This document shows, in pieces, positions 44,441-52,908 of a stretch of DNA of 64,000 nt. Under the pieces are notes generated by a model, which worked only from the letters and a program-made list of their open reading frames with translations, had not been told where the DNA came from and made no database searches. The stretch is from contig NZ_RHHO01000005.1 in NCBI RefSeq assembly GCF_003710865.1, positions 1-64,000 on the forward strand, in the 5' to 3' direction. Within the stretch, counting starts at the first letter, position 1. Each line of letters starts with the position of its first letter. A program made the position numbers and the translations under genes. Source of the stretch: Brevibacillus borstelensis (GTDB taxonomy: Bacteria; Bacillota; Bacilli; Brevibacillales; Brevibacillaceae).

Positions 44441-44839
44441 TTATTCTTCTTTCTTTGCATTTTTCCCAAACCAAGTCTTGCCCAGAAGCTCGACGACTAG
44501 TTTGGAGAGCGACACCGGCTGTTCCTTTTCATTTCCGGACGCATCCACGAGGCGGTACAGCATCGCCTTGTCATCGGCCGGGTCGGATTTGGTTTCCAGT
44601 GTGCAGTCTCCGATATTCCCTGCCTTGGTCCACTCTTCGATCATGATCTGATATTCGCCGGGGGCAAGCTCGATATAGTCATCCTCGGTTACATCAATGA
44701 TGGCATAGCCATCGTGCTCAATTTCCGCATCGTATGTATGTCCGTTGGCTCCCTGGTAGAGGGCGAGCTCTTCGGGATTGTTCAGGTTTTCCTGCAGGGA
44801 AGAAAAATCTTCGATCGTTACTTTCACTCGTCTTATCAC
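44441..44839 (-). CDS. Conserved hypothetical protein, 132 aa
   Basis: An acidic, beta-rich soluble protein. The start is the GTG at 44839 with GGAGG seven bases upstream (first residues VIRRVKVTIEDFSSLQE). The pattern DAEIEHDGYAIIDVTEDDYIEL resembles a small beta-barrel. No family is recognised. Confidence 0.6.
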   Translation of the reverse strand: MIRRVKVTIEDFSSLQENLNNPEELALYQGANGHTYDAEIEHDGYAIIDVTEDDYIELAPGEYQIMIEEWTKAGNIGDCTLETKSDPADDKAMLYRLVDASGNEKEQPVSLSKLVVELLGKTWFGKNAKKEE

Positions 44840-44878
44840 GTATGTTCCTCCTTGGTTCGACACACAACTCTTCATTCC

Positions 44879-45760
44879 TCACTCTACCACACGGGTCGCT
44901 CCTTTTTCCACACCGAAGACTCCATCTCTCTGCTCTGCCAGCCGGCGAACCAGCGAAATTTCCTCCTGGTGACCTCCATCCGCCGGTGCCGGGGTTTCCA
45001 AAATGAACGGGATGTCCGCTAGCTCAGGAGTTTGCAGGAATGCTGCGAACGCCTCCAACCCGATCTCACCCTTGCCGATAGGAGCATGTCTGTCGCGGAA
45101 GGAGCCGCTCGGATAAACGGAATCGTTCAAATGAACAGCGACAAGTGATGAAAAATACCCCGCGTTTCGCATGTGAGCGCAAACCTCGTCCCAATCGTGT
45201 CCCCGCCACAGCCCACTGGCAAAAGCGTGACAGGTGTCCAGACAAAAACCCACCCGGTCAGGTGCCGCGAGCAAAGAACGCACCTGCACCAGCTCTTCGA
45301 TGGTCGTCCCCATCCGGGTTCCCTGCCCTGCATTGTTTTCAAGCAGTATTTTCGCCTCTCCCCGCCAATCGCAGAGCAGTTCATCCAAAAGCCGGATCAT
45401 CCGCTTGTATCCCTCGAGCGGGTCGCCACCCTTGCTGTGCCCGAAGTGAACGACTACACCGAGTGAACCGCATGCTTCCGCTATCTCCAGATCATTGCGG
45501 AGGTGTTCGACAGTCCGCTCGTATAGCTCCTCCTCTTCCACTGCAAGATTTGTCGGATACGACGTATGACCGATGGATAGCATGCCGTGTTCCTTTGCAA
45601 AGCGCCTGCACGAAGCTGCATCTTTGGCATCAAAGGTTTTTACGCCCATGCTCCTTGGATTCTTCGGGAAGTACTGAAAGCAGTTCGCTCCGATCGCCAT
45701 TGCTGCCTTTGCCGCTCCTGCGTATCCGTTTCTGATACTGACGTGACAACCGACAAACAT
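44879..45760 (-). CDS. nfo: Endonuclease IV
   Basis: The 293-aa TIM-barrel AP endonuclease has the zinc ligands of the family: HTSYP, VVHFGHSKG, LLENNAGQG, LDTCHAF, HLNDS and DRHAPIGKG. It cuts 5' of abasic sites in base excision repair and 3'-blocked ends. It starts MFVGCHVSIRNGY. In this window it complements exoA. Confidence 0.95.
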   Translation of the reverse strand: MFVGCHVSIRNGYAGAAKAAMAIGANCFQYFPKNPRSMGVKTFDAKDAASCRRFAKEHGMLSIGHTSYPTNLAVEEEELYERTVEHLRNDLEIAEACGSLGVVVHFGHSKGGDPLEGYKRMIRLLDELLCDWRGEAKILLENNAGQGTRMGTTIEELVQVRSLLAAPDRVGFCLDTCHAFASGLWRGHDWDEVCAHMRNAGYFSSLVAVHLNDSVYPSGSFRDRHAPIGKGEIGLEAFAAFLQTPELADIPFILETPAPADGGHQEEISLVRRLAEQRDGVFGVEKGATRVVE

Positions 45761-45947
45761 ATTGCATCTCCTTCCCTCTGCTGATTAGTTGCAGTTTCCC
45801 CCACCTTTGTTTTTTTCAGTCTGCTGTCCTCTACGGGACCCGGTTTGTCATGCGCCTGCCTGTTGGATCATCTATCATTTTCGTTGCTTTTCCCCTGCAA
45901 GAAATGACTTGGGCTGAGGTCCTTATTTTGAGCAGTATTTGCAAGAT

Positions 45948-45976
45948 TGACATTTCATTTTATTTCGATTAATATC
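45948..45976 (+). promoter_or_regulatory. Sigma-A promoter of the GNAT gene
   Basis: TTGACA and TAATAT are separated by 17 bases, 40 bases before the start codon. Confidence 0.75.
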
Positions 45977-46015
45977 CATCTTCAAATCCTATCAAAATGT
46001 TTCAGGAGGTACCCA

Positions 46016-46528
46016 ATGCCGTCTCCATTTCCTGCTTCGAGCCAGCACCTGCTTTACTTTCCCGTAGAGGAGAGCGATTTCGATGAGCTGCTCTCCGTCT
46101 ACAATTCCAACCCCGATTACATGGAGTATGCGTACGGCAAGCGGGAAGTCACTGTCCAAACAGTGGAATCGGACCACGCCGAGAATCTGGCGATGGAAGA
46201 CTCCTACAGCATCTTGCTCCGTTCCCGCTCCACCCGCGATCTCGTCGGCATTGCCCAATTCATCCTGCGAAATCCTCGCGATGGCAATCCATGGCTCGGG
46301 CTCATCATGCTGCACAAGGACCACCAGGGAAAAGGATACGCTCAGCATTTTCTGGACACCTTGATTGCATGGTATAAAGAAAACGGCTACACGTCCCTTC
46401 ATCTGGGCGTGTTGGATAAAAACCGAGGGGTAGTCCCGTTTTATGAAAAATGCGGATTCCGCGTCTATGAAGAACGGATGACCGAAAAGCTGGGACTGGT
46501 CATCTGCATGGCTTACGACATCAAATAG
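46016..46528 (+). CDS. GNAT acetyltransferase
   Basis: The 170-aa product has the acetyl-CoA site (MLHKDHQGKGYAQHFLD; Q-x-G-x-G/A) and the C-terminal FYEKCGFRV. It acetylates an unknown amine (small molecule, tRNA or protein). GGAGG six bases upstream of the ATG supports the start at 46016 and not the longer frame. A promoter with consensus -35 lies upstream. Confidence 0.88.
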   Translation: MPSPFPASSQHLLYFPVEESDFDELLSVYNSNPDYMEYAYGKREVTVQTVESDHAENLAMEDSYSILLRSRSTRDLVGIAQFILRNPRDGNPWLGLIMLHKDHQGKGYAQHFLDTLIAWYKENGYTSLHLGVLDKNRGVVPFYEKCGFRVYEERMTEKLGLVICMAYDIK

Positions 46529-46625
46529 TGAGTGCAGCGGGAAATGTTGACTTTGACTTCGCATGGAAACGAAAAAGATGTATTTCCCTTGCCAAATCCG
46601 CGAAGTTGTTTTACCTTTAATCTAT

Positions 46626-46639
46626 ACCGAACGTTCAGT
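46626..46639. promoter_or_regulatory. TetR operator, copy 1
   Basis: ACCGAACGTTCAGT is a near-palindrome that lies 21 bases before the tetR start. It matches the second copy at 47279-47292 at 12 of 14 positions. Confidence 0.65.
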
Positions 46640-46660
46640 CTAGAAAAAGGAGTATCCGCC

Positions 46661-47254
46661 ATGACACGCCGCCGTCTCGAAGGCGAAAAGACAAAGCAAC
46701 ATATCGCCGAAAAAGCAACAGAACTATTCGCCCAAAAGGGGTATGCCGCAACTTCCATCGAGGACATTTGCCTTGCAGCAGACGCAAGCAAAGGAAGTCT
46801 CTACTACCATTTCAAAAACAAGGAGCAATTGTTTCTCTATCTGCTGGAAAAGAATCAGCAGGAATGGGAAGAGAAATGGGCAAGGTACTCCGCTCCCTAC
46901 CCCACAGCGACGGAGAAGCTGTATGCATTGGCTGACTTTTTCGTAGATGATTTTTTAAATCACCCGTTGAAAAAGGCTGCCGAGGAGTTCAGCGGCAGCA
47001 AGCTGGCTGAACCCGAAATTCTGGAGCAGGTCATCAATCTGACAAAAACAGCCCATCAAGTCTACATCCCCATTTTTGAAAAGGGCATTGAGGCAGGCGA
47101 GTTTGAAGCAGACGATCCGGCGGCCCTGGCCTATCTTCTGGACGGCTTTCTCAGCGGGGTATGCAGCGCAGCATACTACGACCACCCGGACCAGCTTCAT
47201 ACGTACATGCGAAAGTCTATTGATGTGTTCATAAAGGGGACGGGGAAAAAATAG
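46661..47254 (+). CDS. TetR-family transcriptional regulator
   Basis: The 197-aa product has the N-terminal helix-turn-helix (residues about 8-54: IAEKATELFAQKGYAATSIEDICLAADASKGSLYYHF in pieces) and an all-helical ligand domain with a conserved C-terminus like AcrR. The ATG at 46661 has AAAGGAG upstream. It is followed by the MFS gene, which it probably represses, and by itself, because two matching operators flank it. Confidence 0.92.
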   Translation: MTRRRLEGEKTKQHIAEKATELFAQKGYAATSIEDICLAADASKGSLYYHFKNKEQLFLYLLEKNQQEWEEKWARYSAPYPTATEKLYALADFFVDDFLNHPLKKAAEEFSGSKLAEPEILEQVINLTKTAHQVYIPIFEKGIEAGEFEADDPAALAYLLDGFLSGVCSAAYYDHPDQLHTYMRKSIDVFIKGTGKK

Positions 47255-47265
47255 CCCCTTTTTTT
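47233..47265 (+). terminator. Terminator between tetR and MFS genes
   Basis: AAGGGG pairs with CCCCTT and seven T follow; the stem overlaps the tetR stop codon. Confidence 0.65.
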
Positions 47266-47278
47266 CGGCTATCATTAG

Positions 47279-47292
47279 ACCGACCGTTCGGT
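47279..47292. promoter_or_regulatory. TetR operator, copy 2
   Basis: ACCGACCGTTCGGT lies 24 bases before the MFS start. It is close to a perfect palindrome, and shares ACCGA-CGTTC-GT with copy 1. Confidence 0.65.
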
Positions 47293-47316
47293 TTGCAAAA
47301 GTTAGGAGGAACCTGA

Positions 47317-48597
47317 ATGAAGGAGCTTTGGCGCAATCGCGTCTTTCTCATCGTCTTTTCTACCGATTTGCTGGAAAACATCGGCGTCTGGATCCGAAAC
47401 ATGGCGCTGCTCTTCTTCGTCATGGAAATCAGCGGCAACAACCCGACCGCCGTCTCGCTGCTGACTGCTATCGAGTATGTTCCCATTTTGTTGTTCTCCG
47501 TGATCGGCGGGGCACTGGCAGACCGCTGGGACCCGAAGCGGACCATGATTTCCGCCAATCTCCTCAGCTCGCTCTCCGTCTGCGTGATTGCCGTACTGCT
47601 TTGGAAAGGCTATTGGTCCGCTGTTTTTTTCGCTACCTTTGTCTCCGCTGTCGTTTCCCAATTCTCACAGCCCGCTTCCGCCAAAGTCTTTAAGATACAC
47701 GTTCCGGAAGAACAGGTAGGTTCCGCCATCTCTGTTTCCCAAAGCATGGGGTCGCTGTTTATCCTTTTTGGCCCGATCGTGGGGACGTTTGTCTATGAGG
47801 CTTCCGGCGTCTATGTCTCCTTGTTTGCGATGGCCCTCTTGTTTCTCTTGTCCGCGTTCATGCTCTTGGGTTTGCCCTCGTCAAAGCGCGCTTCTTCCGT
47901 TAGTGACTCTCATGAAAAAACCTCGCTTCTGGCTGAGATCAAGGACGGCATTCGCTACGTCAGGCACCACTCGCATCTTAGGGGGATTGTGTGGCTGTTT
48001 GCCATGCTTGGACTCGGCTCGGGTCTGATCAATCCGCTGGAGGTCTTTCTCGTGACAGACCGCCTGCAGCTTCCGAAAGAATCCATCCAGTGGTTTACGG
48101 CTCTGGAGGGTGTCGGCATGCTGCTCGGAGGCATCCTCGCCTCCGCCCTGCACAGGCAGTTAAACGGAAAGCTGGTCATTCACGGCGCCATTGTCTTTTT
48201 TGCCGTCTCGGTTGTCGTTGAGGCACTTTCCACCTCTGCTCCGCTGACTGGGACGATGCGCCTGCTTTCCGGAGTGCTGCTGGCATTTTTGCAAATTGTA
48301 CTCAGCATGAAGATGATTCATTTGGTAGCGGAAGAGTACGTGGGGCGTGTGAATGGCACCATGACACCGCTCTTTGTGGCACTGGTAATGATCAGTTCGT
48401 TTGTGGCCGGCCCGCTCATGGAGTTGACCTCTCTGATCACGGTCTTCTGCCTGTCAGGCTTCTTCCTGCTGCTTGGCTCCCTCGGGGTCAACAAAATTAT
48501 GGAGGCAGAACCGCCACAATCACAATCAAACCAAGAACAACAACATCCGCTCTCGAAACCGAAACACCAGCAGTCTCTTGAAACCGAGCAGTTGTAA
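47317..48597 (+). CDS. MFS efflux transporter
   Basis: The 426-aa protein has about 12 membrane segments and MFS motif GGALADRWDPKRTM between segments 2 and 3. It is similar to the MFS protein at 15718-16926. GGAGG precedes the ATG at 47317. The last 30 residues are polar and Gln/Ser-rich. It is likely a drug exporter controlled by the preceding TetR protein. Confidence 0.88.
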   Translation: MKELWRNRVFLIVFSTDLLENIGVWIRNMALLFFVMEISGNNPTAVSLLTAIEYVPILLFSVIGGALADRWDPKRTMISANLLSSLSVCVIAVLLWKGYWSAVFFATFVSAVVSQFSQPASAKVFKIHVPEEQVGSAISVSQSMGSLFILFGPIVGTFVYEASGVYVSLFAMALLFLLSAFMLLGLPSSKRASSVSDSHEKTSLLAEIKDGIRYVRHHSHLRGIVWLFAMLGLGSGLINPLEVFLVTDRLQLPKESIQWFTALEGVGMLLGGILASALHRQLNGKLVIHGAIVFFAVSVVVEALSTSAPLTGTMRLLSGVLLAFLQIVLSMKMIHLVAEEYVGRVNGTMTPLFVALVMISSFVAGPLMELTSLITVFCLSGFFLLLGSLGVNKIMEAEPPQSQSNQEQQHPLSKPKHQQSLETEQL

Positions 48598-48608
48598 CGC
48601 CAACAATA

Positions 48609-48685
48609 AAAACAGACTGTCCGGGATATGAAATGCTCCCATCGAGCAAACAGGTTTCATTAGCCGCTGCTCGATGGGTAGTCTT
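48609..48685 (-). terminator. Large structured terminator after the universal stress protein gene
   Basis: CCCATCGAGCA (48638-48648) pairs with TGCTCGATGGG (48668-48678), with outer AGACT/AGTCT pairs; on the minus strand TTTTTATT follows. Confidence 0.6.
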
Positions 48686-48730
48686 CAATCCGTACAGCCT
48701 TCCCTTTGGTAGGATTACCCTGTATTTCCT

Positions 48731-49585
48731 TTATTTCACGACCAATAGAGGCGTTTTCGTCCGGTAAATCACCTTGAAGGTGACACTGCCCATCAGCGTT
48801 CCGGCAATGCCGCTCATGCCGTGGTGGCCGAGGACGATTACATCTGCTTCTGTCTCTTGGGCAACTTCCTTGATCAGCGTAGCCGGGTCTCCGATCAACA
48901 CTTTGCTCTCGTAAGGGACCTGTGCTTGCTCAAACAGCTCCTCGTATGGACGGATCGTCTGTTTCCCCCACGATTCCAGTGTTGCTGTATCCTCCCAGCC
49001 AATCCCGCAAACGCCTGCGTAAGCGACCGGAGGAATCACCGCGGTCAGAAGAACAAACCGGGTGCCATCCTCTTTGCCCATCCGGATGGCTTGCTGCGCT
49101 GCCTTCATGGCGTGGTCGGAGCCGTCGACTGCGATCAGTACCGTTTTCCACTTGTCGTTGATCTTCGCCGCCTCGGGCACTAAAAATACGGGAATCTCCA
49201 CATCGTGGATTGTTGGATAGCTGACGCTTTGCATCAAATAGCCGGTCATCCGGCCGTATCCGTGGGTTCCCATGACGACAGCCGTATGGCCTTCGCGAGC
49301 TACTTCGACAATTACCTCATGCGGTTCTCCAAACTGAATATTCAGTTTGTACGGCACCTTTGCCTGCTCGACCAGCTCCACGATTTCTTTCAGGTCCTCT
49401 TTCGCTTCATCCAGCTGAAATTCTTGCACAGTCTTGTTTCCCAATTGATTGACAGCAAATCTGGATGAAAACGGTGGAATGACATGCAAGAGAGAGATTT
49501 CGTTATTTCCGTTCGTAAAAGCCAATGCAAACTTTACAGCTTGCAAAGACTGTGGAGTAGCATCTACCGGCACCAGAATCGACAT
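48731..49585 (-). CDS. Tandem universal stress protein
   Basis: The 284-aa product has two UspA domains. The nucleotide-binding loop G-x2-G-x9-G(S/T)-type is recognizable in MGTHGYGRMTGYLMQS and LGHHGMSGIAGTLMGSV. Single USPs bind ATP or c-di-AMP in some Firmicutes. The 5' leader can form a long stem that hides the ribosome site (49590-49666). Confidence 0.9.
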   Translation of the reverse strand: MSILVPVDATPQSLQAVKFALAFTNGNNEISLLHVIPPFSSRFAVNQLGNKTVQEFQLDEAKEDLKEIVELVEQAKVPYKLNIQFGEPHEVIVEVAREGHTAVVMGTHGYGRMTGYLMQSVSYPTIHDVEIPVFLVPEAAKINDKWKTVLIAVDGSDHAMKAAQQAIRMGKEDGTRFVLLTAVIPPVAYAGVCGIGWEDTATLESWGKQTIRPYEELFEQAQVPYESKVLIGDPATLIKEVAQETEADVIVLGHHGMSGIAGTLMGSVTFKVIYRTKTPLLVVK

Positions 49586-49589
49586 TGTG

Positions 49590-49666
49590 CACCATCCTTT
49601 TCCTCGTCATCAGGCAATTGTGTCCGCCCTTTTCTGACTTCATTCTAGGAAAAACAAAGGATGGTG
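49590..49666 (-). promoter_or_regulatory. Possible ribosome-site-masking stem of the USP leader
   Basis: AAAGGATGGTG just before the USP start codon is perfectly complementary to CACCATCCTTT 55 bases upstream in the leader (minus strand). The stem covers the probable ribosome binding site. It suggests temperature- or factor-dependent translation. Confidence 0.45.
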
Positions 49667-49724
49667 TATGTAGGGAAACTCCCCTATATCAGGCAAACTT
49701 TTCCCTGATTTCTGTCTGTTCGCC

Positions 49725-50789
49725 TTATTCTAATATGCCAGTAATAAATATCGTCGTCTCTTCGCTCAAGTCGACATCCCGAATCTCGTGGTCGTCCCCC
49801 ACTCGCTCATTGGCAACTCTGTCCTTGCGAATGATTCGAACCACTGGTCGCGAGGGCAATCCCCTGTTTTGATCAATCACGATCCCTACCTCGCCTGTGC
49901 TCAGCTTCAGGGATGTACCTGTCGGATACATGGCTATTGTCCGCAAAAACTGAATGACCATCTGGTGGTCAAACCTTTTTTCCGCCAGTCCCATGATGCG
50001 CTCGCAAGCTTCATAAGGCGGGAGCGTCTCCTCTTCTTCAGAAAACGGGGAGATAAAATTGTCGTATGCGTTGCAGATCGCGACGATTTTCCCGAACTCA
50101 TGGATTTCATGGCTCATCAGACCTCTGGGTATGCCGCTGCCATCTACCCACTCATGGTGCTGCAGGGCGATATGAGCAGAAACGATGCTCATCTCGTGCT
50201 TTTTGCGCAGCAGGTTAAATCCCGTCCACGTATGGTGATTCTCGAGACTGTTTTGCTTGTAGGGCGAAGCGTCTCCCTCATCTTTGACGACTTTCCCGAT
50301 GTCATGGAGCAAAGAGCCGATCGCCAGCTCCTTTAGCTGGTTGACGGAATATCCAAGTCCACCCCCCATGACGACAGCCATCATGCAAACATTCAGGGAG
50401 TGTATGTACAGGGCATTGTCATTCGTGCGAATTTCACCCAGGTTTAACAAAACTCGCCGGTTTCGCAAGGTCTCATCCACGATATTGTTGACGGACTTTT
50501 GGACTCCGCGCACATCGATTCCTTTTCCGGCCTGAACGCACTGGATCGCCGCGGACAAATTGCGGATGGCGTCTTTTCTCGTCGATTCGCTTAAAACCTC
50601 TTCCGTGTTCACGTCCTGCAGGTTTGGGTCCTTGAGGCTTACCATCGTAACGCCAAAACGGCGCAATTTATTGATCATTCCAACGGTTAGCTGTACGTTG
50701 GCCTGCAACAAGGTCAGACCGTCGCTCGTATAAATGCTTCTGCCCAGGACATCGCCCGGTTCTACCTGATCGATGTTGACATATTTCAT
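49725..50789 (-). CDS. HD-GYP-like domain protein
   Basis: The 354-aa protein has an HD phosphohydrolase domain with HD pair LLHDIGKV near residue 163 and metal ligands in HHTWTG and HHEWVDGSGIP. The normal GYP motif of c-di-GMP phosphodiesterases is GIP here, so activity is uncertain. A short N-terminal region (1-110) may be regulatory. It may degrade c-di-GMP or act as a sensor. Confidence 0.88.
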   Translation of the reverse strand: MKYVNIDQVEPGDVLGRSIYTSDGLTLLQANVQLTVGMINKLRRFGVTMVSLKDPNLQDVNTEEVLSESTRKDAIRNLSAAIQCVQAGKGIDVRGVQKSVNNIVDETLRNRRVLLNLGEIRTNDNALYIHSLNVCMMAVVMGGGLGYSVNQLKELAIGSLLHDIGKVVKDEGDASPYKQNSLENHHTWTGFNLLRKKHEMSIVSAHIALQHHEWVDGSGIPRGLMSHEIHEFGKIVAICNAYDNFISPFSEEEETLPPYEACERIMGLAEKRFDHQMVIQFLRTIAMYPTGTSLKLSTGEVGIVIDQNRGLPSRPVVRIIRKDRVANERVGDDHEIRDVDLSEETTIFITGILE

Positions 50790-50885
50790 GGGGTCTTCCT
50801 CCTGCCTGCTCCCCTGCTGCTATTTCCCATCTATCTTACCATGAAATAACCATCCGGTAGACTAGAAAACTTTCATGCAGCAAGC

Positions 50886-50911
50886 AAAAAAGACCCGCCA
50901 GACGGGTCTTT
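50886..50911 (-). terminator. Terminator of the symporter operon
   Basis: AAAGACCCG pairs with CGGGTCTTT around a short loop, with TTTTTTGC on the minus strand; it overlaps the stop codon of the last gene. Confidence 0.75.
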
Positions 50912-51227
50912 AACTCTTTTCATGATCATCCATCTTCATAATACTGTAAGGGCCTCTGACCATCGTTACCTGGTCGCCCTGCTGGGTCATTTCCAGCTTG
51001 TGCAAAATATCTTCGAGAACAGCGGCACAGGTGAGAGTCAATTCACCAGTATGTACGGGCGTCTTGTAATACTGGCCGATCATCTCATAGCCTTTTCGCT
51101 TGTATGCCTCCGCATCGGTCTCATCCAGCGCCTCGCACAGCTCCTGGATCAATCCTACCAAGGAAATCCGGGCCTGCTCGTAGACATCCACCTCGGCAGA
51201 TGTCCGAGTCTCTTTGTCCGTACTCAT
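50910..51227 (-). CDS. Hypothetical protein, last gene of the symporter operon, 105 aa
   Basis: A soluble helical protein beginning MSTDKETRTSAEVDVYE. GGGGGGAAG precedes the ATG at 51227. It starts 45 bases after the second symporter gene, so it belongs to that operon. I do not recognise the family. Frame continuity upstream to 52019 is an overlap with the symporter gene and is not coding. Confidence 0.65.
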   Translation of the reverse strand: MSTDKETRTSAEVDVYEQARISLVGLIQELCEALDETDAEAYKRKGYEMIGQYYKTPVHTGELTLTCAAVLEDILHKLEMTQQGDQVTMVRGPYSIMKMDDHEKS

Positions 51228-51271
51228 ATCGCTTCCCCCCTGACCTATAGGGTGGGCCGGATTGCAGCAGA

Positions 51272-52828
51272 TTATTCGCTTTTCGCTGCCACGCTGTGAC
51301 GCAGTCCCTGCCGCGTGCCGGTGTGTGCCTGAAACAATACCGCATCGTAGTGATCGGACGCGCCGGGAGCCGGTCTGCTTGCAAGCGAACCGACGATGGC
51401 TCCGAAAAATCCGAGAGGGATCGAAACCACGCCGGGATTGGCGAGAGGAAACAGCGGTTCGGCGAGAATCATGCCGCTTTCGGGGTCCATGACCGACGGC
51501 CCGAGACAAACGAGGATGAGGGCGGACAGTGCCCCTGTGACAATCCCGGTCAACGCTCCCTGTAGGGTGAAACGGCGCCAGTAGATGGTAAAGAAGATCA
51601 GGGGAAAGTTGGCCGATGCCGCCACAGCAAAAGTCAGCGCCACGAGAATCGCAACATTCATTTTTTGCGCGCCAATCGCAAGCCAGATGGAAATCACTCC
51701 TACTCCCACCGAGGATAATTTGGCGACCCATACCTGTTCCCGTTCCGAAGCCATCCCATTGCGAATGATATGGCTGTACAAATCGTGGGCAAACGCCGAT
51801 GAGGCCGACAGCACAAGACCTGTGACCACCGCGAGAATCGTCGCAAAAGCCACGGCCGATATGTAGGCCATCAAAAATTCTCCGCCAAGCGCTTCCGCAA
51901 GCATCGTCACCGTCAGATTTCCTCCGAATCCGGCGTCCTGGATATATTCCCATCCGATAAAAGCAGATGCCCCGAAACCGAGCAAAATCGTCATCAGGTA
52001 AAACGCACCCATCACCCATGTGGCCGTAATGATGGATTGTCTCGTCGTGGGGGCATCTTTTACGGTAAACAGCCTGACGATGATATGCGGCAGTCCGGCA
52101 GTCCCCAATATGAGAGCGAGATTGAGCGAAAGGATGTCCAGCGGCTGGTTGAATTTGTTTCCCGGGTGCAAAAAGCGCTCTTTCATCGGTGTCGCTTCGC
52201 CGACATATACAAACAGCTCAGCCAGACTCCAGTGAAAGCGCGACAGGACGATCAGGCAGATGATCAGCGTCCCCGTCAAGAGCAGAATCGCTTTGATGAT
52301 TTGCACCCACGAGGTAGCCTCCATCCCGCCAAACACGACGTAGATGGTCATCAGCGTTCCCACGACCATCACCGCAGCAGCGTAATCAATGCCGAGCAGG
52401 TAGTGGATCAGCGCCCCCGCGCCGACCAATTGCGCAATCATGTAAAAGACGGTGATCAGAAGCGTGACGGCGGCAATCGCACCCCTCAGCCATTTGCTCT
52501 CAAACCGGACGGAAATCGCATCCGCCAGCGTATATTTGCCCAGATTGTGCAGCGGTTCCGCGATCAAAAACAGCATGACCAAATACGACACAAAGAAGCC
52601 GATCGCATAAAGAAAGCCGTCAAAACCGTACATTGCTATCGTCCCGGCGATTCCTAAAAACGAAGCGGCACTCATGTAATCTCCGGCGATGGCCACCCCG
52701 TTCTGAAGCCCGGTCATCCGGTTTCCCGCAGCGTAGAACTCTCTCGTATTGAATGTTCGGCTCGCCGCTGAATACGTGATGAACAGCGTGCCGATAATGA
52801 CGCTGCAAAAAAAGATGACCGATGACAT
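51272..52828 (-). CDS. Sodium:solute symporter, acetate-type (second copy)
   Basis: The 518-aa membrane protein belongs to the SSS family (ActP/MctP-type): AGDYMSAASFLGIAG at segments 1-2 and GTAGLPHI-R-FTVKDAPTTR are hallmark blocks. It likely moves short monocarboxylates with sodium. The ATG at 52828 has GGGGGAG upstream. It lies downstream of a closely related symporter gene (52909-54435). Confidence 0.9.
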   Translation of the reverse strand: MSSVIFFCSVIIGTLFITYSAASRTFNTREFYAAGNRMTGLQNGVAIAGDYMSAASFLGIAGTIAMYGFDGFLYAIGFFVSYLVMLFLIAEPLHNLGKYTLADAISVRFESKWLRGAIAAVTLLITVFYMIAQLVGAGALIHYLLGIDYAAAVMVVGTLMTIYVVFGGMEATSWVQIIKAILLLTGTLIICLIVLSRFHWSLAELFVYVGEATPMKERFLHPGNKFNQPLDILSLNLALILGTAGLPHIIVRLFTVKDAPTTRQSIITATWVMGAFYLMTILLGFGASAFIGWEYIQDAGFGGNLTVTMLAEALGGEFLMAYISAVAFATILAVVTGLVLSASSAFAHDLYSHIIRNGMASEREQVWVAKLSSVGVGVISIWLAIGAQKMNVAILVALTFAVAASANFPLIFFTIYWRRFTLQGALTGIVTGALSALILVCLGPSVMDPESGMILAEPLFPLANPGVVSIPLGFFGAIVGSLASRPAPGASDHYDAVLFQAHTGTRQGLRHSVAAKSE

Positions 52829-52908
52829 ATCGCCGCTCCCCCGTTTCATAGGAAAGATGCCGGAGCCTCCCCCGACACCTTTCCTTTGCTTTTACAATTG
52901 TACAGAGA

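Noticed and set aside
51228..52019. Upstream extension of the last symporter-operon gene
   Set aside because: It lies in another frame of the symporter gene; the ribosome site supports only the start at 51227.
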